Source: Paraescarpia echinospica (Eukaryota > Annelida > Polychaeta > Sabellida > Siboglinidae). Taken from it: a stretch of 64,000 bases of DNA. Under the pieces are notes generated by a model. The model saw nothing but the letters and a program-made list of their open reading frames with translations. It ran no database searches and was not told the DNA's origin. The stretch covers positions 51,412,733-51,476,732 of the forward strand of contig CM034541.1 in the NCBI GenBank assembly GCA_020002185.1. Reading direction: 5' to 3'. A program made the position numbers and the translations under genes. The stretch's first letter is position 1; the number at the start of each line of letters is the position of its first letter. Positions 59,310-64,000 of this stretch are shown here, piece by piece.

Positions 59310-60031
59310 GAAAATGAGCAATGACCGCTGAATTTTTCCTAAAGTCAGTTATGCGTTAAACGCGCATGCGCGAAAGTGACGTAAAAACACTGAATGCGAA
59401 GAGAGCGCAATACCAATAAACGAAAATCTAAATGCATGAAATGAAGCGTTGTATATGATTAGTTAGGGCTCGGGCATCTTGTGGTGTATTAATATTAGAG
59501 AAATTCGATGTAAAAGTCACATTTGACAACGAATGTACTAAAACGACCGCTGATTTTTTTCCTAAAGCAAATACCTAGAAGCCGAATGGTGACGCAAAAC
59601 AGCTGCGGCGCGTGACATTAATGGGGCGATAGCTTATCGCGATCGGAATGTGACACTAGAACAATGCCATTTCAAAAACAATACACGAACTGCTAAAAGC
59701 ATGAAATTAAGCGTTGTATAGGATCAGTGGGGGCTAGGGATTTGTGTAGTGCAATTATATTATAGAAATTCGATGTAAATACACGTTTGTCAACGAACGC
59801 ACTAACATGACCGTTCATTTTTTTCCGAAAGCAAATACCTCGGAGACTAGTCAGTTATGCGTTAGCGCGCATGCGCGAAATGTTGTAATAGAACCGTAGA
59901 CTAGGGCGTTATGCGTTAAGTGCGCATGCGCCGTGTTGTGAGGGTATAAAACGATTGAAAAATTGCTATTGTTGTATAACGCAAGTGATCTAACTATTAC
60001 AGCCGCAGCCGACGTCCTCCCAGCAGCAACA
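59310..60031. promoter_or_regulatory. divergent control region with repeated blocks and NRF1-like palindromes
   Basis: Lies between the minus-strand ATG (59301) and the plus-strand ATG (60032). A block GACCGCTGAATTTTTCCTAAAG recurs three times (about 59322, 59543, 59809). A longer unit with AAGCGTTGTATA and GAAATTCGATGTAAA occurs twice (about 59435-59520 and 59698-59780). GCGCATGCGC palindromes, matching the NRF1 consensus YGCGCAYGCGCR, lie at about 59361, 59867 and 59922. GGGTATAAAACG at about 59943 is a TATA box for the plus-strand gene. Iterated blocks could also be an origin. Confidence 0.6.
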
Positions 60032-60760
60032 ATGGCCGACGCTACGGAGATGACACCGAAAAAGCTGAAGGCAATACGCAAGCAGGCATCGAGGGTGACT
60101 GGAGGCCAGCAGCCGTCGACATCAGCCGGCGCAGTGGGAGGGACAACGCCCGCTGCTAAGCGCCCCTTGGTGGTTCTCGCGCCGTCGACGGGGCGGAAGC
60201 GAGGGGCCGACGAAGCGGCTTTGGAGCAGCCGGCGCCGCGGAGTGCGTCGGTTGAAAGAGAGTGCAGCACCGAGGCGTCGACGCGCGCTACATTGGTGAG
60301 TGTGAGGGAGCTGGCGCACGTTGAGAATGACGTGTATCAAATTAAGACGCCAGTTTTTATTGAAGCTGTGTCGTACAAAGACAAGTGCACGTATAGGGGC
60401 TGTTCCCGGTGCCGGCGCAAGCTGTATCAGAAAGTCAAGGATGGACTTATGATATGTCGAACGCACGGAGAGCAGGGCGTGGGGGAGAATTTCTTTGCGA
60501 TACGTGTTATGGTGCGAGATGGTGAAGACGACGCAGATGAGCTTTGGCTTACGCTGTTTGACACGCAAATGGCTAATCTCGTTGAGTACCGGGCCGACTA
60601 CTTGGATGAATTAAGTGAGGAGGCCCTTCGTGATACCGTGCTGGAGTTAGCCGGCACGAGAGTGGAGCTCAGTGTGCGTAAGACGACTTGGCAAGGAGAG
60701 CCGTCTTATTCGGTGCGCACACTGAAGAGAGACGACGACTACGTCGACGACGATGACTAA
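60032..60760 (+). CDS. RPA1-like single-strand DNA-binding protein
   Basis: ATG 60032 (ACAATGGCC) is preferred over an upstream in-frame TTG; 242 aa. Residues 1-90 are low-complexity and basic, with NLS-like PAAKRP and GRKRGA. Residues 105-236 follow the pattern of the RPA1 DNA-binding domain C: TPVFIEAVSYKDKC, a zinc ribbon C124-x2-C127 ... C142-x2-H145 (GCSRCRRKLY..DGLMICRTHG), then FFAIRVMVRDG, ELWLTLFDTQMANLV and VELSVRKTTW, with an acidic tail. RPA-like proteins coat single-stranded DNA during replication and also occur in Helitrons. Here it sits upstream of a family-B polymerase, suggesting an element-encoded replication set. It may continue by splicing, because a 3' splice site follows at 60785. 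The last Cys ligand is His rather than Cys. Confidence 0.75.
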   Translation: MADATEMTPKKLKAIRKQASRVTGGQQPSTSAGAVGGTTPAAKRPLVVLAPSTGRKRGADEAALEQPAPRSASVERECSTEASTRATLVSVRELAHVENDVYQIKTPVFIEAVSYKDKCTYRGCSRCRRKLYQKVKDGLMICRTHGEQGVGENFFAIRVMVRDGEDDADELWLTLFDTQMANLVEYRADYLDELSEEALRDTVLELAGTRVELSVRKTTWQGEPSYSVRTLKRDDDYVDDDD

Positions 60761-60785
60761 TGTGTTTCTTGTGTTGTTTTTGTAG

Positions 60786-60920
60786 GAGTGCCCGCTGCTG
60801 GTACCGTTGGAGACGCGTAAACCGACGATTGACGAGGCTGCGCGCCTACTAGCCGAGATAGCCGAAAATTACATAATGGCATGGTGCTCAGCTTACGAAG
60901 CGAACTTATTTAAAGCATGA
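60786..60920 (+). CDS. short exon-like frame
   Basis: Opens right after TTGTTTTTGTAG and reads ECPLLVPLETRKPTIDEAAR, then ends at TGA 60918-60920. Helix-forming and charged, unrecognised. No ATG near its start, so it is expressed only if spliced (cis or trans). Confidence 0.35.
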   Translation, partial: ECPLLVPLETRKPTIDEAARLLAEIAENYIMAWCSAYEANLFKA

Positions 60921-60935
60921 CATTTTTTTCTGTAG

Positions 60936-61103
60936 GAGGTGCGTCGCGTACTGCTGGACATGTTAGCGAAAAACGAAAGGATGCGTGCAAGGTATGCGGA
61001 GGTTGCCTCGTTCGTACAAACACTGCTGGACCGGGAAGTGGCGGATAGTGAGACGAAAGATGCTGTGCTGCTGGCCCGGGTTGCTAAAAAAGGGGCGGAC
61101 TAA
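60936..61103 (+). CDS. short exon-like frame, helical
   Basis: Opens right after TTTTTTTCTGTAG: EVRRVLLDMLAKNERMRARY, then VAKKGAD and a stop (TAA 61101-61103). 55 residues, probably alpha-helical. The stop overlaps GACTAAT, which also fits an intron branch point. Function unknown. Confidence 0.4.
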   Translation, partial: EVRRVLLDMLAKNERMRARYAEVASFVQTLLDREVADSETKDAVLLARVAKKGAD

Positions 61104-61329
61104 TCATAAACATGTGTATGTGGAGGCGTTCGTACAAACACCGATGGACTGGGACGCGAGATAATAATGTGTGTTTGTAGAAAGCGCCGCTACAGTGAGA
61201 AACTGCTGCGGTCTAATTATAATGTGTGTTTGTAGGCGGGACGACAGCGCACCAGGCGTGAATGTATGTGCGAGTTCTTAGATGCTGACGTTGGTCGTAA
61301 AGATTAGTAGGACCTGCTTTGTGCTGTAG
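61104..61329 (+). other. series of 3' splice-site cassettes with micro-exons
   Basis: Acceptor-like tracts end at 61125 (weak), 61180, 61235 and 61329. Two are near-copies: TAATAATGTGTGTTTGTAG (61162-61180) and TAATTATAATGTGTGTTTGTAG (61214-61235). 61111-61180 partly repeats 61009-61045 (GTTCGTACAAACAC). A frame AGRQRTRRECMCEFLDADVG follows the 61235 acceptor. Confidence 0.5.
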
Positions 61330-61938
61330 GGGAGCGTGCGTAGCGATAACGAGTTGGACGTTATCATCGAGGAGGCGCTTGGCGTACCACACATCGAACC
61401 GCCGACGTACGAGAGTCTGTACACGGTGTCGCCAACACTGCCGGAAGTGATACAACGTCAAGTCGTCGCGACGGGTCGGGGTCAGTTGGCATGCCGCTAT
61501 GAGCGGCACGCGATGTCCCTCCTCGCCGAACACCTCAGTGATATGATTCTGGAGAAGGCGCGCGATCGATGCGGCGCGTGCGAGGTCAATGAAGGCTGTC
61601 CGTACGTACATATGGTCGGCTATCGTGCGGGTCGGCCGACACGTGTGTACACACAGCGCTACGACAACGTGTCCGACCTCGTCACGTATCATTTCAACGC
61701 CGTGTTGGGGACGTGTCTACATCAATCGTTGATACCGACCTTCACGCGTCTCGTGCATCTACTGCACGTTAAGGCGAGCGGTCAGCAGCAACCGGGGCGT
61801 GCGGGGGAGATGTATCTGGTCCAGTTCGTGTCGGACTGGCTGCTAAGTACGGACTGGCGCGACTTCATCAACCGCGCTCTACTGGAATCGGCCGTCCACG
61901 TAAACATCCAGTGCCGAAGCGGTCTCAAATCCGAATGA
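61330..61938 (+). CDS. Cys/His-containing protein of unknown family (exon)
   Basis: The frame starts in phase at 61330, immediately after CTGCTTTGTGCTGTAG, and runs 202 codons to TGA at 61936-61938. No ATG lies near its start (a GTG is at 61336), so upstream exons are expected. A cluster CGACEVNEGCPYVHM (about 61581-61625) has C-x2-C-x5-C-x3-H spacing, compatible with a zinc site. Much of the rest is predicted helical (MSLLAEHLSDMILEKARDR, YHFNAVLGTCLHQSL). The gene is GC-rich. Two poly(A) signals follow (62000, 62051). I do not recognise it; its position next to the SSB and PolB suggests a replication or packaging role, by context only. Confidence 0.5.
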   Translation, partial: GSVRSDNELDVIIEEALGVPHIEPPTYESLYTVSPTLPEVIQRQVVATGRGQLACRYERHAMSLLAEHLSDMILEKARDRCGACEVNEGCPYVHMVGYRAGRPTRVYTQRYDNVSDLVTYHFNAVLGTCLHQSLIPTFTRLVHLLHVKASGQQQPGRAGEMYLVQFVSDWLLSTDWRDFINRALLESAVHVNIQCRSGLKSE

Positions 61939-61999
61939 ACACTTGAACATTACTGCTAGATTTGCTTTGTCGATTTACTAAAAATTCAGCGCTTGTTTT

Positions 62000-62056
62000 A
62001 ATAAAAATTGCGCTTTTCCTAATAGGAAGAAAACGTTGTACGGTACGCTTAATAAA
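62000..62056 (+). terminator. poly(A) signals
   Basis: AATAAA at 62000-62005 and 62051-62056 downstream of the TGA at 61938. They mark the probable 3' end of the RPA-like/Cys-His transcript. Confidence 0.5.
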
Positions 62057-62100
62057 ACGTTGAAAATGTACGTTCCGTTTCCGAGTTACATAACAAAACA

Positions 62101-62118
62101 CACACACACACACACACA
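62101..62118. repeat. short CA repeat
   Basis: (CA)9 followed by CCACCACCACC stretches up to about 62225; no gene. Confidence 0.8.
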
Positions 62119-62234
62119 ACACTAGTTTCGAAAAAAAGGACCCACCACCACCACCCCACGTTACTTAACGCACGGTAGCACCACTGCGCATGTCCGTACA
62201 TCCACCGCCACCACCACCACCACAGCACCCCTGT

Positions 62235-62243
62235 TATAAATAG
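62235..62243 (+). promoter_or_regulatory. TATA box of the zinc-finger/PolB gene
   Basis: TATAAATAG 40 bases upstream of ATG 62275, implying a transcription start near 62265 and a very short leader. Confidence 0.55.
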
Positions 62244-62274
62244 AGGTGCTCGAAAAAGTAGCAGCACAAAAAGC

Positions 62275-64000
62275 ATGCCTCCTACTAGGTGGCAATGTCC
62301 GAAATGCGGTACTTATTTCGCCAAACAGTCGACGTTATAGCGACACGCAAAGAGTTCGAAACGATGCGGCGATAACGCGCTATGCGTAAAAAGACGAGAG
62401 TGTCCGAAATGCGGCGCAACGTACAGTACGCGCGCCGTTATGCTACGACACCTGAGGGATACGTGCGGTCGTCGGGAGGTGTCGCCACCTCCTGATGATC
62501 CCAGTCCAACAGTCGACAACGACGTTCTACAGCGCGTCGTGGACGAGCATCGACGTAGCATAGAGACGTCGATAGCGCGCGGTACCGTACATTCCCGGTA
62601 CAACTATCGAATGACCGCCTGATCGAGTACGCGGGTGCTCGAACCGCGTCTGAGGGTTATGTTTAGCGAACAAAAGAATGCGTTTAAAATTAACGTGAGC
62701 TATGGTTTCGTGTTACGCCACAAGGTGTCGGGTCGTTACCGCTATTTTCATTCGTCCTGTAACTGCTGCGGTCGCCTCCTCGAAACACCCGCCCTCGTTA
62801 CCGATAGCTGTTCGTTCGAACGCTTCCACGACGTCGTGCGCACGACCGACGTACTACAGTACGTCATCGCGCAGCGTCCCGACTCGGGGTGGGTGGTCGA
62901 GCTCGTAAAGAACGCCACCTACTTCGTGAACGCCATCCTAAACCATCCTATCGGGTGCGTTGGCACCGCGCTCCCCGCCTACGTGCGCAACAACAAGCAC
63001 GTAGTGACGTTGACGAACGATCGTCGGGGCACGCCCTACGACGACCATCTATGCCTCTTCCGGTGCATCGGCCTCCACCTGCAAGGCGGTCGACAACGCA
63101 GAAAGCGGAACGACCCCGGAATAAATTCGACCCGTTTAACGCGAGTCGCTAAATGACTTAACGCGCGCTATTGCCGCGCCTCGACGTCGAACGGTGGCGG
63201 CGTGCGCCTGAACGAACTGGGACGCGTGGAGACGGTTTTCGGCATCAACGTCGCCGTCTATCGACTGATGGAGGCTGGCGCCACCGAACTAGTCCGTCGG
63301 TCGCTCGAAAAGCACCCCACGACCCTGAACGTCAACCTTTACGAGACGCACTTCTCGTACATAATCGACCTGCGCGCGTACGCGAAAACGTACAAGTGCT
63401 CGAAATGCGGCAACTGCCTCTGGCGGTGCCCGTCGGATTTACGACGTCACGAAGCGACGTGCGAAGGTGGCGTTAGTCACGTGTTTCCCGGCGGCGTCTA
63501 CCGACCGACGCCGTCCGTATTTCAACGGCTCGACGACGAAGGCATCGACGTCGGCGCCGATGACCTGCGCTACTATCCGTACCGCGCGACATTCGATTTT
63601 GAATGCTATTTCGCCACCAACGACCTGCCGCCGGATACCGACAAATGCCGGTGGCTAGCGCGACACGAACTGCTCAGCGTGAGCGTCGCGTCGAACGTGC
63701 CCGGACACGAAGCGGCGCGCTGTTACGTCACGACCGGTGATTCGGCCGAACTAGCGCGCCGCCTCATCGACGACCTGGAAGCCGTGAGCGCAGCGGCGTG
63801 CGCGGCTCTGCGCCCCCCTATGACGCGGCCTTCGAGGCGCTCGACGTGCTCGAAGACGACTGGCAGCGACGACGGTGCGACGACGGCAACGATGCGTCAC
63901 CGTACGCCGCACTCGCCGACCGCCTGTGGACGCACCTTCTTCAAATGCCCGTACTAGGCTTCAACAGCGGTAAGTACGATTTGAATGTCGTCAAAAAGTA
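62275..64000 (+). pseudogene. C2HC zinc-finger and family-B DNA polymerase gene (N-terminal and exonuclease part), interrupted, runs off window
   Basis: One frame carries from ATG 62275: two fingers (CPKCGTYF..RHAKSSKRC; CPKCGATYSTRAVMLRHLRD..C), a region with NAFKINVSYGFVL, RPDSGWVVELVKNATYFVN, HPIGCVG and DDHLCLFRCIGLH, then LNELGRVETVFGINVAVYRL, HFSYIIDLRAYAKTYKCSKC with a third finger of the same type, PGGVYRPTPSVFQRL, and YPYRATFDFECYF (Exo I, D-x-E). After a frame change comes LGFNSGKYDLNVVKK (Exo II) at the window edge. This architecture belongs to uncharacterised metazoan DNA_pol_B_2-type proteins. Breaks: TAG 62338-62340, TGA 62620-62622, TGA 63154-63156 (all in the same frame), and a one-base slip in C6 at 63813-63818. 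The palm and thumb lie beyond 64000. Confidence 0.75.

Larger units (their letters stand above)
57666..64000 (+). mobile_element. left part of a putative self-replicating DNA element (PolB/RPA type)
   Basis: A GC-rich, gene-dense block replacing array sequence from 57666 (AGTAGTATATAGACGGGGCA). It encodes, outward from a divergent control region at 59.3-60.0 kb, a minus-strand spliced gene and a plus-strand series: RPA-like SSB, short exons, a Cys/His protein, and a zinc-finger-PolB frame. The right end lies outside the window, so terminal repeats and target duplication cannot be tested. Gene logic resembles Polinton/Maverick or adintovirus elements, but no capsid, ATPase, protease or integrase is in view. 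The superfamily is unassigned. Confidence 0.6.

Noticed and set aside
60122..60568. 148-aa minus-strand ORF
   Set aside because: Shadow of the RPA-like gene in GC-rich DNA.
61213..61692. 159-aa minus-strand ORF
   Set aside because: Shadow of the 61330-61938 frame; it crosses the acceptor cassettes without signals of its own.

Overview
The window is eukaryotic nuclear DNA from an animal, most likely a marine invertebrate (mollusc- or lancelet-like; I cannot name the species). The support is CR1-type LINE fragments with GC-box 3' tails, a tRNA-derived SINE family, Penelope, Ty3/Gypsy, pogo-like and Mutator-like pieces, long microsatellites and splice-site-bearing reading frames. I recognise no intact housekeeping gene. 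Almost everything is transposable-element DNA in several states of decay.

Layout. 1-5.9 kb: fragments of at least three LINE lineages and one full-length SINE. 6.1-7.3 kb: a 33-bp minisatellite abutting a coiled-coil reading frame (7.4-8.2 kb). 8.3-12.5 kb: a TA-rich tract, then mostly non-coding sequence with one GC-rich promoter-like patch. 12.6-13.2 kb: a 62-bp minisatellite. 13.2-48.1 kb: a large tandem array. Units of about 12.5 and 11.2 kb (from 14.2 and 26.7 kb) carry, in order, a SINE, a non-LTR RT tail, a LINE-A endonuclease piece, a 1.4-kb repeat, LINE-A, a second copy of the 1.4-kb repeat, LINE-B with a fold-back MITE, a Gypsy RT/RNase H piece and a GT microsatellite. Shorter rearranged units follow, in which a 5'-truncated Mutator-like transposase replaces the LINE-A core. 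One such unit is duplicated with a 4,560-bp period and only one difference that I saw. 47.6-57.7 kb: a further diverged unit interrupted by two DNA transposons whose empty target sites survive in the sister units. One is a 2,323-bp pogo-like element (TA target, TIRs) whose ORF lost the DDE domain but stayed open. The other is a 1,804-bp TTAA-target element holding a giant inverted repeat. A Penelope fragment lies between them.

57.7-64.0 kb is different. It is GC-rich and compactly coding, and it begins exactly where the surrounding repeat breaks off. It holds a minus-strand spliced gene; a divergent promoter region with three repeated blocks and NRF1-like palindromes; a 242-aa protein resembling the zinc-ribbon OB fold of RPA1 (single-strand DNA binding); a run of short exon-like frames each preceded by a T-rich 3' splice site; a 203-codon frame with clustered Cys/His; and, behind its own TATA box, a frame with C2HC zinc fingers leading into a family-B DNA polymerase exonuclease region that runs off the window. 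I read this as the left part of a large self-replicating element (Polinton/adintovirus-like in gene logic, but with an unusual gene set). The polymerase frame has three in-frame stops and one homopolymer frameshift, so this copy looks decayed unless those are sequencing errors. This is the best candidate here for an undescribed system.
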